A stretch of 5,961 nt of DNA from CAYXWM01 sp964468805 (GTDB lineage: Bacteria; Bacillota; Clostridia; Lachnospirales; WRBF01), in contig CAYXWM010000095.1 of the NCBI GenBank assembly GCA_964468805.1, positions 1 through 5,961 of the forward strand, read 5' to 3'. The notes under the pieces were generated by a model. The model worked only from the letters and a program-made list of their open reading frames with translations, did not search any database and was not told the DNA's origin. Each line of letters begins with the position of its first letter. The first letter of the stretch is position 1. Positions 1-5,819 of this stretch are shown in pieces. Both the position numbers and the translations under genes were made by a program.

Positions 1-60
1 ACTTAGACGGCCGATGGTACTTAGCTGGTGACGGCTTGGGAGAGTAGGTGGTTGCCGGGG
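1..60 (+). rRNA. rrf: 5S ribosomal RNA, 3' half (cut by the window start)
   Basis: This is the 3' half of 5S rRNA, a large-subunit ribosomal RNA. The conserved block CGATGGTACTT (12-22), a short stem closed by a GTGA loop (AGCTG/CGGCT, 24-37), and the tail GGGAGAGTAGGTGGTTGCCGGG follow the usual bacterial 5S order. The 5' half lies before the window, so about half of a roughly 117-base gene is present. The exact 3' end (about 58-60) cannot be fixed without its pairing 5' strand. It indicates that an rRNA operon ends here, with tRNA-Asn downstream under a separate promoter. Identity is near certain; the end is approximate. Confidence 0.93.
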
Positions 61-89
61 TTAATAAATAAAATTTCCCAAAAAAATGC

Positions 90-118
90 TTGACAACATT
101 TTTTTCTTGTGCTATAGT
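90..118 (+). promoter_or_regulatory. Sigma-A promoter of tRNA-Asn
   Basis: A perfect -35 box TTGACA (90-95) is separated by 17 bases from TATAGT (113-118), one base off the consensus -10. Transcription would start near 125, giving a leader of about 18 bases before the tRNA. The A-rich run just upstream (80-86) could act as an UP element. It lies only about 30 bases after the 5S gene, so tRNA-Asn need not depend on the rRNA operon promoter. Confidence 0.85.
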
Positions 119-142
119 GTTTAAGGCTCAAGCACACAATAT

Positions 143-214
143 TCCTCGATAGCTCAGCGGTAGAGCATCCGGCTGTTAACCGGAGGGTCGTAGGTTCGAA
201 TCCTACTCGGGGAG
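143..214 (+). tRNA. tRNA-Asn(GTT)
   Basis: A 72-base asparagine tRNA that reads AAC and AAU codons. The acceptor strands TCCTCGA (143-149) and TCGGGGA (207-213) pair over 7 bp with one U-G, and the discriminator is G214. The anticodon stem TCCGG/CCGGA (168-172/180-184) holds anticodon GTT at 175-177. The T arm contains GGTTCGAATCC. CCA is not encoded: the bases after G214 are CT, so CCA must be added enzymatically. It has its own promoter upstream and an intrinsic terminator a few bases downstream, so it looks like a single-gene unit behind an rRNA operon. Confidence 0.97.
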
Positions 215-220
215 CTACCC

Positions 221-247
221 AACTCGACATGTATGTCGGGTTTTTTT
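221..247 (+). terminator. Intrinsic terminator after tRNA-Asn
   Basis: An inverted repeat built on CGACAT (225-230) and ATGTCG (233-238) extends outward through C-G, U-G and two A-U pairs. It is followed by a run of seven T (241-247). It starts 7 bases after the tRNA end, as expected for a Rho-independent terminator of this transcript. Confidence 0.85.
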
Positions 248-682
248 ATTTATAAAAAAACTAAGATGTAGGCATTAAGGTAGATATTCTTGTTTGCAAA
301 CCATGCATATTTCAAACTCGTAATGTTAGGTATCTTCCTTTTTTCATGGTCCTTTGGTGTAATTTGCCTTGTTCTTTATTAAAAAATCCAACTGATTAAA
401 CGTGAAAAGGATATATTGGCGTAAAGGTAACAGAGAATATCCTCAGTCCCTTAAATTTCCTCTTGTTAAAAAAACACAAACTCATATATTCGTCTATTAA
501 AGTAGATTTGCCATAAAATTAAAAGGTTACAAGCATCAATTTTTTGCAACCATTCAAGCTGTTGACAAAAATAAAAATGCTGCTGACGCGCAATGCGCGC
601 CACTACAAAAGGTCGATATGTATGCTGTTTTTAGGGAAGATGGGTGGTTTTCTGTTGTTCCCAATTCGTATTTTTCATCAAT
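248..682. other. Gene-poor AT-rich spacer with no convincing coding sequence
   Basis: About 430 bases between the tRNA-Asn terminator and the terminator of the leftward gene. I see no reading frame with a plausible ribosome binding site and no recognisable protein, on either strand. Visible structure consists of a perfect 10-base palindrome GTTTGCAAAC (292-301), a hairpin-like copy of the 683-720 palindrome at 520-551, and a small GC-rich dyad GCGC-AAT-GCGC (588-598). A 22-codon open frame with ATG at 618 (ending 686) and a 63-codon frame from 544 both run through the hairpin and lack a Shine-Dalgarno site, so I do not call them genes. The stretch may hold decayed mobile DNA, but nothing identifies it. 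Confidence 0.6.
520..551. repeat. Degenerate hairpin repeat, copy 1
   Basis: This segment shares the skeleton TAAAAGGTT-N8-CAA-(T-rich)-GCAACC with 684-714, differing by a few substitutions and one base of length. It is itself an imperfect inverted repeat (GGTTaCAA against TTTGcAACC). The two copies are direct repeats about 164 bases apart. Confidence 0.55.
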
Positions 683-720
683 ATAAAAGGTTGCAAACGC
701 CAATGTTTGCAACCTTTTAT
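683..720 (-). terminator. Probable terminator of the RDD gene (16-bp perfect hairpin)
   Basis: Arms 683-698 and 705-720 are perfect reverse complements over 16 bases with a 6-base loop (699-704). The hairpin begins 6 bases past the stop codon of the leftward gene. On the minus strand the distal arm ends CCTTTTAT and runs into ATT, so the U tract is partly inside the stem and not a clean run. The structure is symmetric and could act in both directions, but no rightward gene that would need it is evident. Confidence 0.65.
684..714. repeat. Hairpin repeat, copy 2 (part of the terminator palindrome)
   Basis: Second copy of the motif at 520-551. Here the two arms match perfectly and extend further to form the 683-720 palindrome. 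Its better symmetry suggests either selection as a terminator or that copy 1 has decayed. Confidence 0.55.
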
Positions 721-726
721 AATTTA

Positions 727-2418
727 TTATTTTAAATTTATTAAAGAGAATAGAACTTCATCGCTAATTTTATTGGGTGGTATTGATAGTCTTTTTGAAA
801 AGTAAGGGCGTAAGTAATTGCTTACAGTCTGTCCTTTATCGGCAAATGAACTTTTCTTAATAAAATAGGAAAGCAAAGCGAAACATTCGGGTTTGCTCAG
901 TCTGTAGCTTGTGTTGTCTACCTTGGTGAAGTAATTGTTCAATAAGTCTGTAATTACGGTTTGATGTTTGTCCGGTTCAGGCTTGGAAACGACGTAGGAG
1001 CCTGCCAAAATATCCCCAACTCGGCGATTTTCATTTGTCATGATGATGGTCACGGGTCCTACCAAAGAGTAATCCACAAAAAACCTAAATAGGTTTCTGG
1101 TAACGGAACCCATAATTCCTATGGGAACATACTTATTTCCGTCTACCTCCGAAACTGTCCGCAAATTTAATAACATTTTTCCCGGAGTTTGTCCGTTTAG
1201 CAGAGTTTCACATAATATAAAGTAAGACAACCCCAAAACCAACATGGCACCCAAAACCGGCAAAACATTTTGAGCCGAAAATAATTTGCTCATATCCGAC
1301 CCAAATATGGGAAGAATCAAGCAGGCACTTAACGTAAATTTTATAAATAAATCCGCAACCGCCGCAACCATTCGGGAACCTGCTCCTGCGAAAAACAATT
1401 TTTTGGTGGGGGTAATAAAGTCTCGGTAGGATTCGTCCGTTTGATAGTGAGGGCTGTTGCTCAAGTCAAGTTCCCTGTATACCGATGACAATTCATTAAT
1501 GTCTTCGCGGGTATAATCGCTGTTTTTATAATTGTCTCGTTCCAAACCTTTTATAAGGCAAATAATGTCCAGACCCAGCATTTTCTCGCTTTGTCTGCGA
1601 TAAATTACTGTGGAGACTATGCCAACAAAGGGAGTAAATATAATCCAAAAGATATTATTTATCCATAGGAGGTTCCCGGGCGATTCAGGGTTAACGGCAA
1701 ATCCTATAAAATAAAGAAACAGGTAGCTTCCAAAGGCTATAAGTCCCAATCCGGCGTACCAAAGAAGCAAAAGGGAAAAAAGCTTCCAAAACTCGCCGCT
1801 TACCGTTTTTATACTGCGAATTAAGGGCTTGAAGAAGGCTTGTTTTTCAATAATCGCTATGGGAACCGCACAGCTAAACGCCACAAATATGGCGTGAAGT
1901 GCAAGCAACAGCAGCATAGAAAATGTCAATGCCAAAGTTACAAAGGATGGACTTGTTAAAACTTTCTGTATGCTCAACAAATCAAATACAAGCCCTGTTT
2001 GCTTGCATACTATATAAAACAACAATACAAATATCAGAATGACCGGTATAACAACAACTATCTGTGCCACTACCACAGAAAGCACCCTTAAATATCCTCT
2101 GAAATTAAATTTGACGTTTAGGGGCTTCAATACAGAGTCTGCTGTCAAAAAGCAATGACTTAGTGCAGATAAGGAAGACAGCAGCAGGAAAACAACCAAC
2201 AGGCAAATACCTATAAATCCAAAGGCGTAATTGGCGGCGGAAATCCCGAAATCAGATTCTATAAAGGCTCTGATAACCACCTTAAAAAGGTCTAACTCGT
2301 TTATCAGAAAATCCGTTAAAAATATTACAGCCCAAACACCGCAGGCAAACAAAATATGCCGCAGAAAATTCTTTTTGTAAGCCCATATGAAATTATCAAA
2401 CATTTGTGTATAACTCAT
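727..2418 (-). CDS. RDD family multi-pass membrane protein
   Basis: A 563-residue membrane protein of unknown substrate. I start it at ATG 2416-2418 (MSYTQMF...) because AGAGGTG lies 7 bases upstream; the earlier in-frame ATG at 2436 sits upstream of that site and has none of its own. Residues about 22-272 contain some six hydrophobic segments (roughly 22-40, 66-88, 113-137, 160-190, 213-241, 254-272) that I do not recognise as a named family. A charged linker (about 275-335) follows. The RDD domain spans about 340-478: Arg349 and Asp356 (GSRMVAAVAD), GQTPGK at 409-414, Arg445 and Asp449 (RFFVD), then RRVGDILAG at 465-473. These are typical RDD signatures. A soluble tail of about 85 residues ends the protein. 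Some RDD proteins have been linked to ion or solute exchange, but nothing here fixes a function. It is transcribed alone, with its own promoter and terminator, divergently from the MazG-like/mutS2 pair. Confidence 0.88.
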   Translation of the reverse strand: MSYTQMFDNFIWAYKKNFLRHILFACGVWAVIFLTDFLINELDLFKVVIRAFIESDFGISAANYAFGFIGICLLVVFLLLSSLSALSHCFLTADSVLKPLNVKFNFRGYLRVLSVVVAQIVVVIPVILIFVLLFYIVCKQTGLVFDLLSIQKVLTSPSFVTLALTFSMLLLLALHAIFVAFSCAVPIAIIEKQAFFKPLIRSIKTVSGEFWKLFSLLLLWYAGLGLIAFGSYLFLYFIGFAVNPESPGNLLWINNIFWIIFTPFVGIVSTVIYRRQSEKMLGLDIICLIKGLERDNYKNSDYTREDINELSSVYRELDLSNSPHYQTDESYRDFITPTKKLFFAGAGSRMVAAVADLFIKFTLSACLILPIFGSDMSKLFSAQNVLPVLGAMLVLGLSYFILCETLLNGQTPGKMLLNLRTVSEVDGNKYVPIGIMGSVTRNLFRFFVDYSLVGPVTIIMTNENRRVGDILAGSYVVSKPEPDKHQTVITDLLNNYFTKVDNTSYRLSKPECFALLSYFIKKSSFADKGQTVSNYLRPYFSKRLSIPPNKISDEVLFSLINLK

Positions 2419-2425
2419 TAAATTA

Positions 2426-2432
2426 CACCTCT
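2426..2432 (-). promoter_or_regulatory. Shine-Dalgarno site that decides the RDD gene start
   Basis: On the minus strand this reads AGAGGTG, 7 bases before ATG 2418-2416. The same heptamer precedes the MazG-like gene, which supports the choice of the inner Met over the Met at 2436. Confidence 0.8.
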
Positions 2433-2478
2433 GCATCTGAATTTACGAATATCTCCGGAATATAAAATATTACAAAGC

Positions 2479-2507
2479 ATTATAGCAAAAACGGCTGTTT
2501 TTAACAA
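2479..2507 (-). promoter_or_regulatory. Sigma-A promoter of the RDD gene
   Basis: On the minus strand, TTGTTA (2507-2502) is 17 bases from a perfect TATAAT (2484-2479). The predicted start near 2472 gives a leader of about 54 bases. The -35 matches the consensus at 4 of 6 bases, so basal strength is probably moderate. Two palindromes overlap this promoter. Confidence 0.7.
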
Positions 2508-2521
2508 TTAAAATATTGTTA
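2487..2521. promoter_or_regulatory. Two operator-like palindromes over the RDD promoter
   Basis: Palindrome one is AAAAAC-GGCT-GTTTTT (2487-2502), inside the -10/-35 spacer of the leftward promoter. Palindrome two is TAACAAT-N6-ATTGTTA (2502-2521), with perfect 7-base arms over the -35. Placement and symmetry suit a dimeric repressor. The region is AT-rich, so chance symmetry is possible, and I recognise no known regulator motif. Confidence 0.4.
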
Positions 2522-2611
2522 CAGTGTTATTATCAAAGATTTTGCTAAACTTTTTCAAGACGGCTCGGGAAATTTTTTTTAACTTCTTTCTCTACGAAGA
2601 CGAAATAACCA

Positions 2612-2640
2612 TAGAAAACAAGGTAAAAGTTTGGTATAAT
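2612..2640 (+). promoter_or_regulatory. Sigma-A promoter of the MazG-like/mutS2 operon
   Basis: A perfect -10 TATAAT (2635-2640) is preceded by TGG, giving an extended -10 (TGnTATAAT). The -35 at 17-base spacing is TAGAAA (2612-2617), 4 of 6 to consensus, and the extended -10 can compensate. Start would be near 2647, with a leader of about 25 bases. Confidence 0.75.
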
Positions 2641-2660
2641 GTGAAAAAGAGAAAATGCAA

Positions 2661-2667
2661 AGAGGTG
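2661..2667 (+). promoter_or_regulatory. Shine-Dalgarno site of the MazG-like gene
   Basis: AGAGGTG ends 4 bases before ATG 2672. This is close but acceptable. The next in-frame ATG (2687) would be 19 bases away, which argues for the first Met. Confidence 0.7.
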
Positions 2668-2671
2668 TAGT

Positions 2672-2986
2672 ATGGCAAAGGATGAAATGGATATCACAGG
2701 GAATATTAAACTTATAGAGCGTTTAAAAAGCCAACTTCTAACATCTGTGGCTGACTTGCATGAAAATTTGTTAAGTAACGAAAAGGCTCAGGAACGATCG
2801 GATATTTTAGCCAATATAACTATTTTGACATATGTTTTGGGCAACAGATTGGGCATCTCCAATCAAAGCCTTGACGCAAAAATTAACGGAAAATTAAAAC
2901 TGGGCGTTTTGGATACCCAAAACAGCCTCCATTCGGACTTGGCATCATTGTACAAGCATTATGAGCGACGAAAAAAAACAAAGTAG
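2672..2986 (+). CDS. MazG-like family protein
   Basis: A 104-residue soluble, mostly helical protein with no signal peptide. Residues 43-75 (SDILANITILTYVLGNRLGI...LDAKINGKL) resemble the second half of a MazG nucleotide pyrophosphohydrolase helical bundle, where a D-x-L helix is followed by a small helix starting RLGI. I recall the same layout, including the N-terminal DITxNIKxIExLKxxLL segment, from proteins annotated MazG-like in Clostridia. The paired acidic EExxE motif that binds metal in true MazG is not evident; Asp44 is the clearest retained acid. Activity is therefore doubtful, and 'MazG-like' is a family label, not a demonstrated function. The basic C-terminus RRKKTK is encoded over a run of eight A (2971-2978). 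It has its own promoter and Shine-Dalgarno site and is followed after 10 bases by mutS2, so the two are very likely co-transcribed. In many other Bacillota a zapA/cvpA/polX set precedes mutS2; this protein shows no ZapA features. Confidence 0.75.
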   Translation: MAKDEMDITGNIKLIERLKSQLLTSVADLHENLLSNEKAQERSDILANITILTYVLGNRLGISNQSLDAKINGKLKLGVLDTQNSLHSDLASLYKHYERRKKTK

Positions 2987-2988
2987 GA
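2985..2988 (+). promoter_or_regulatory. Weak Shine-Dalgarno of mutS2, overlapping the upstream stop
   Basis: AGGA overlaps the TAG stop (2984-2986) of the MazG-like gene and lies 8 bases before ATG 2997. This suggests translational coupling: ribosomes ending at the stop would be well placed to start mutS2. Confidence 0.55.
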
Positions 2989-2996
2989 TTGATTAA

Positions 2997-5372
2997 ATGA
3001 ACAATAAAGCAATGACAGCCTTGGAATTTTACAAAATTACAGACCGGCTGGCACAAAAAGCTATAACCCAAGCAGGAAAAGAACGGGCAAGAAACCTGCA
3101 ACCTTCAACGGACGTTGACCAAATCCGCCTATGGCAACGGGACACCACCGAAGCAGTAAACATAGCCGTAAAGCGAGGTTCCTTGCCGCTGGGCGGCTAT
3201 AAGGACGTTACCGAATCGGTTAAGCGTGCGGTTATGGGCGGTATACTATCCATACAGGAATTGCTGGATATAGGCGACTTTTTGTATGTATGCTCCAAAT
3301 TGGTGTCCTATAGGGAAATCGAAATCAAGAACATGGAATTTCCGGGTCTTAACCCTTATTTCGAACAAATTACGCCCATTCCTTCGCTGGAACGGGAAAT
3401 CAGACGTTGTATAGTCAATCAGCAGGATATAGCGGACCAAGCCAGTCCCGGGCTGCATTCTGTGAGAATGTCCATACAAACGGCAAACGACCGTATACGC
3501 CAACAACTGAACAGCATTATACATTCCCAGTCATACAAAAATATGTTGCAGGACGCGGTAATTACCATCCGTGCCCAGCGTTTTTGTGTGCCCATAAAAC
3601 AAGAATACCGCAATTCTTTTCCCGGTATGGTACACGACCAAAGTGCCACCGGGGCAACCTTGTTCATAGAGCCCATGAGCGTTGTTAATTTAAACAATAA
3701 AATCAGCGAGCTTCGTGTTCAAGAAAAAATTGAAATAGAAAAAATATTGTCAAAGTTATCTCAAACAGTGGCGGAAAATGCCGAATTGCTCCAAGATAAC
3801 AACGATGCCGCAATACATTTGGATTTTGTGTTTGCCAAAGGCGAACTTTCTCTGCAAACACAATCCACCGAGCCTAAACTAAACCAAAACGGTTATATCA
3901 ACATAGTCAAAGGCAGACATCCTCTCCTTGACCCGGACAAAGTGGTTCCCACGGATATATACTTGGGAGATAAATTTACCACCCTCCTTATAACCGGACC
4001 CAATACCGGCGGTAAAACCGTTGCCTTGAAAACTCTGGGTTTATTTACACTTATGGCTCAATCCGGGCTTCATATAGGTGCAAAGGAATTTTCGGAGATT
4101 GCTGTATTTGACAATGTTTTTGCCGATATAGGCGACGAACAAAGCATAGAACAAAGCCTAAGTACTTTTTCCGCACATATGAGCAACATAGTAAAAATCC
4201 TCGAAGAAACCACGGATAACTCCTTGGTATTGCTGGACGAATTGGGAGCAGGCACAGACCCTACGGAAGGTGCTGCCTTGGCTATAGCCATTTTGCAGGA
4301 TCTGCACCAAAGAGCAATCCGCACTGCTGTAACCACCCATTATTCCGAATTGAAGGTTTACGCCCTGTCAACGGAGGGCGTGGAGAATGCAAGCTGTGAA
4401 TTCGACGTATACACCCTAAGACCTACTTACAAGTTGCTTATAGGAACCCCCGGAAAAAGTAATGCTTTTGCTATATCTCAAAAATTAGGACTGCCGGAAC
4501 GTATTATAGACTCCGCAAAAAACATTCTCAGCCAAGAGGACGCACGATTTGAGGATGTAATTACCGATTTGGAAATCAGCAAGCAAGAAACCCTGGCAGA
4601 GCAAGAAAAAGCAAGGGCTTTACGCCGTGAATCCGAGCGTTTGCACGCCGAGTTAAAAGCTCAACAGGAAAAACTTAATTCTCAAAGAGACAAGGTTATA
4701 CTTGAAGCTAAGGAAAACGCCAGAAACATAGTAATGAACGCCAAAAACGAGGCAGACGACCTTATTAAAAGCCTTAGACGGCAAGTCAAGGATTTACAGG
4801 AGAAAAACCCCGAGGAATTACGTCAAAAGCTGGGTAACAAGCTGAATAAGTTGGACAAGGATATAGTCTCTCTTACCCGTTCCAAACAAAAATATACCCC
4901 GGCACCCAAAACTCTGAAAAAAGGCGACAGGGTATTTATTCACAGCCTAAACAGTTCGGCTGAAGTGATTTCCAATGTTGATTCCAACGACGAGGTTATG
5001 GTTCAAGCCGGTATAATGAAAATAAAATTACCCAGAAAGGACCTGTCCTTGGACAAAAATCAAGGTACGGTGACCTTGGGCGGCAAAGAAATAGTACACA
5101 GCGTAAAAGCCGGCAAAAGCCAACATATCTCACCACAAATAGACATACGGGGACATATGGTTGAAGAAGGTATAGAAAAAACAGACAAATACTTGGATGA
5201 CGCCTATCTTTCGGGACTTGCACAAGTTACCATAATACATGGCAAGGGCACAGGAGCCTTGCGTTCGGCTATACAGAATCATCTGAAAAACCACCCACAT
5301 GTTAAAAGCTTCAGACCCGGAACCTTTGGCGAAGGCGAAGCCGGTGTAACAGTAGTGGAACTTAAAAAATAA
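2997..5372 (+). CDS. mutS2: MutS2 (MutS-type ATPase with Smr domain)
   Basis: A 791-residue cytoplasmic ATPase, full length compared with the roughly 785 residues usual for the family. It lacks the N-terminal mismatch-recognition domains of MutS and begins with the lever/clamp region (about 1-310), opening with the familiar ALEFYKI segment. The ATPase core spans about 310-515: Walker A GPNTGGKT (334-341), signature-type STFSAHM (389-395), Walker B LVLLDE (410-415) leading into LGAGTDP, and the switch His448 in TTHYSELK. A charged coiled coil runs about 522-630, a KOW-like segment about 640-690, and a C-terminal Smr domain about 713-790 with IDIRG (Asp716) and HGKGTGALR (748-756). All key residues I can check are intact. 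In the family, roles include suppressing recombination (with Smr nuclease activity) and, in Bacillus subtilis, splitting collided ribosomes. The sequence does not show which role dominates here. The start agrees with the family N-terminus. It is the second gene of the operon with the MazG-like gene. Confidence 0.98.
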   Translation: MNNKAMTALEFYKITDRLAQKAITQAGKERARNLQPSTDVDQIRLWQRDTTEAVNIAVKRGSLPLGGYKDVTESVKRAVMGGILSIQELLDIGDFLYVCSKLVSYREIEIKNMEFPGLNPYFEQITPIPSLEREIRRCIVNQQDIADQASPGLHSVRMSIQTANDRIRQQLNSIIHSQSYKNMLQDAVITIRAQRFCVPIKQEYRNSFPGMVHDQSATGATLFIEPMSVVNLNNKISELRVQEKIEIEKILSKLSQTVAENAELLQDNNDAAIHLDFVFAKGELSLQTQSTEPKLNQNGYINIVKGRHPLLDPDKVVPTDIYLGDKFTTLLITGPNTGGKTVALKTLGLFTLMAQSGLHIGAKEFSEIAVFDNVFADIGDEQSIEQSLSTFSAHMSNIVKILEETTDNSLVLLDELGAGTDPTEGAALAIAILQDLHQRAIRTAVTTHYSELKVYALSTEGVENASCEFDVYTLRPTYKLLIGTPGKSNAFAISQKLGLPERIIDSAKNILSQEDARFEDVITDLEISKQETLAEQEKARALRRESERLHAELKAQQEKLNSQRDKVILEAKENARNIVMNAKNEADDLIKSLRRQVKDLQEKNPEELRQKLGNKLNKLDKDIVSLTRSKQKYTPAPKTLKKGDRVFIHSLNSSAEVISNVDSNDEVMVQAGIMKIKLPRKDLSLDKNQGTVTLGGKEIVHSVKAGKSQHISPQIDIRGHMVEEGIEKTDKYLDDAYLSGLAQVTIIHGKGTGALRSAIQNHLKNHPHVKSFRPGTFGEGEAGVTVVELKK

Positions 5373-5394
5373 ATTGCAACTCAAACAAACATAG

Positions 5395-5441
5395 GCGGCC
5401 GCATATAGTGGTTTAATTTTAGAACATACTATAGCGGCTGT
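5395..5441. repeat. Inverted repeat after mutS2, possible weak terminator
   Basis: GCCGC-A-TATAGT (5398-5409) pairs with ACTATAGCGGC (5428-5438), with one bulged A. The stem extends outward by G-U, C-G and G-U pairs to 5395/5441, with an 18-base loop. The left arm contains the 8-base palindrome GCGGCCGC (5395-5402). It lies 22 bases past the mutS2 stop, where a terminator is expected, but no T run follows directly. It may be a weak terminator or a 3'-end protecting hairpin. Confidence 0.5.
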
Positions 5442-5468
5442 ATATTTCGCAAGAAGTTTATTTTTCTA

Positions 5469-5497
5469 TTGACAACTAATAAAAACCGTTGTAAAAT
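5469..5497 (+). promoter_or_regulatory. Strong sigma-A promoter of the tRNA-Ser array
   Basis: A perfect TTGACA (5469-5474) is 17 bases from TAAAAT (5492-5497). The predicted start near 5504 is about 10 bases before the first tRNA-Ser 5' half. I see no comparable promoter inside the 182-base repeats, so the whole array, including the intact tRNA at the end, is probably driven from here. Confidence 0.8.
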
Positions 5498-5513
5498 GTC
5501 ATAGTTGACTTAT

Positions 5514-5557
5514 GGAGAGGTGTCCGAGCGGTTTAAGGAACTAGTCTTGAAAACTGC
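5514..5557 (+). pseudogene. tRNA-Ser(TGA) 5' half A, lacking its 3' half
   Basis: Bases 5514-5552 are a textbook serine tRNA 5' half: acceptor strand GGAGAGG, D arm TCC...GGA around GAGCGGTTTAA, and anticodon loop CTTGAAA (TGA at 5548-5550). After the loop, the sequence departs from any tRNA: there is no variable arm with a T arm and no GTTCRANNC loop. The 3' anticodon strand ACTGC (5553-5557) pairs only partly with CTAGT (three Watson-Crick, one wobble, one C-C mismatch), so this 5' half looks foreign to what follows. It differs clearly from the other two 5' halves and probably derives from another tRNA-Ser gene. It sits directly after a strong promoter. Confidence 0.8.
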
Positions 5558-5579
5558 TGTTCATACCGGTAAGCTGTTT

Positions 5580-5610
5580 CTCGAAAACCCTGCATTTATG
5601 TGGGTTTGAG
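5580..5610 (+). other. Hairpin H1 in repeat unit 1
   Basis: CTCGAA (5580-5585) pairs with TTTGAG (5605-5610), then after an AA bulge CCC (5588-5590) pairs with GGG (5602-5604). After a bulged T, GCA pairs with TGT around a TTTA loop. The equivalent hairpin in unit 2 keeps every pair despite three substitutions. Confidence 0.6.
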
Positions 5611-5637
5611 GGTTGTTGCAAATTGAATATTGTTTGG

Positions 5638-5690
5638 ATTTCTATCCTGTTTTTCTATCCTTTTTCCAAGGGTCAAAAAACAGTAGAAAT
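5638..5690 (+). other. Hairpin H2 in repeat unit 1
   Basis: ATTTCTA (5638-5644) pairs with TAGAAAT (5684-5690), and after a 2-base bulge CTGTTTTT (5647-5654) pairs with AAAAACAG (5676-5683). A small CCTT/AAGG hairpin lies in the loop. It ends 4 bases before the next tRNA 5' half. There is no T run after it, so it is not a standard terminator; an RNase processing site or a DNA-level palindrome is possible. Confidence 0.6.
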
Positions 5691-5694
5691 AAAT

Positions 5695-5739
5695 GGAGGA
5701 GTAGCGAAGTGGTCATAACGCGGCGGTCTTGAAAACTGC
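5695..5739 (+). pseudogene. tRNA-Ser(TGA) 5' half B, lacking its 3' half
   Basis: This copy is almost identical to the 5' part of the intact tRNA-Ser at 5877 (differences at 5701, 5710 and 5724), with anticodon TGA at 5730-5732. The anticodon stem GCGGT (5723-5727) pairs fully with ACTGC (5735-5739), using one G-U, even though the following sequence is not tRNA. No T arm or acceptor 3' strand follows; only a U-rich TTTTTCC in the insert could pair with the acceptor, mostly through G-U. It cannot be a normal tRNA. Confidence 0.8.
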
Positions 5740-5761
5740 TGTTCATACCGGTAAGCTGTTT

Positions 5762-5792
5762 CTCAAAAACCCTGTATTTATGCGGGTTTGAG
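5762..5792 (+). other. Hairpin H1 in repeat unit 2
   Basis: Same fold as at 5580-5610. The substitutions relative to unit 1 are G to A at 5765, C to T at 5775 and T to C at 5783. They turn G-U into A-U, C-G into U-G and G-U into G-C respectively, so pairing is kept at each. Confidence 0.6.
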
Positions 5793-5819
5793 GGTTGTTG
5801 CAAATTGAATATTGTTTGG

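Larger units (their letters stand above)
5544..5725 (+). repeat. 182-base tandem repeat, unit 1
   Basis: The unit begins with GTCTTGAAAAC from the anticodon arm, continues with about 140 bases of non-tRNA sequence, and ends with the 5' half of the next tRNA-Ser. It matches unit 2 at 175 of 182 positions by my alignment. The seven differences are at 5583, 5593, 5601, 5692, 5701, 5710 and 5724. It contains hairpin H1 (5580-5610), the palindrome TACCGGTA (5564-5571) and hairpin H2 (5638-5690). Confidence 0.92.

Noticed and set aside
21..230. Leftward 69-codon open frame containing RVGFEPTTLRLTAG
   Set aside because: This is a well-known spurious product of reading a tRNA gene on the opposite strand. 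It lies across the tRNA-Asn and the 5S tail.
323..382. 19-codon hydrophobic open frame starting ATG at 323
   Set aside because: No ribosome binding site or promoter context; an AT-rich spacer easily yields short hydrophobic frames.
618..686. 22-codon open frame (MYAVFREDGWFSVV...) in the spacer
   Set aside because: The peptide looks protein-like, so it might be a fragment of a decayed gene, but there is no ribosome binding site and its stop lies inside the terminator hairpin. Too short to support.
544..735. Rightward 63-codon open frame in the spacer
   Set aside because: No Shine-Dalgarno site, no recognisable similarity, and it runs through the terminator hairpin of the leftward gene into its coding end.
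2573..2580. T run upstream of the MazG-like gene as a terminator
   Set aside because: No convincing stem precedes it, and no rightward gene ends there.
2672..2986. ZapA identity for the small protein before mutS2
   Set aside because: zapA often lies near mutS2, but the sequence lacks ZapA features and instead has MazG-like helices.
2883..5384. Several other open frames of 60-93 codons on both strands across the MazG-like and mutS2 genes
   Set aside because: They overlap long, clearly homologous coding sequence in other frames and have no independent start signals.
5514..5694. Group I or group II intron inserted in tRNA-Ser after the anticodon
   Set aside because: The segment is too short for either type, no 3' exon follows it, and the next sequence is another 5' half.
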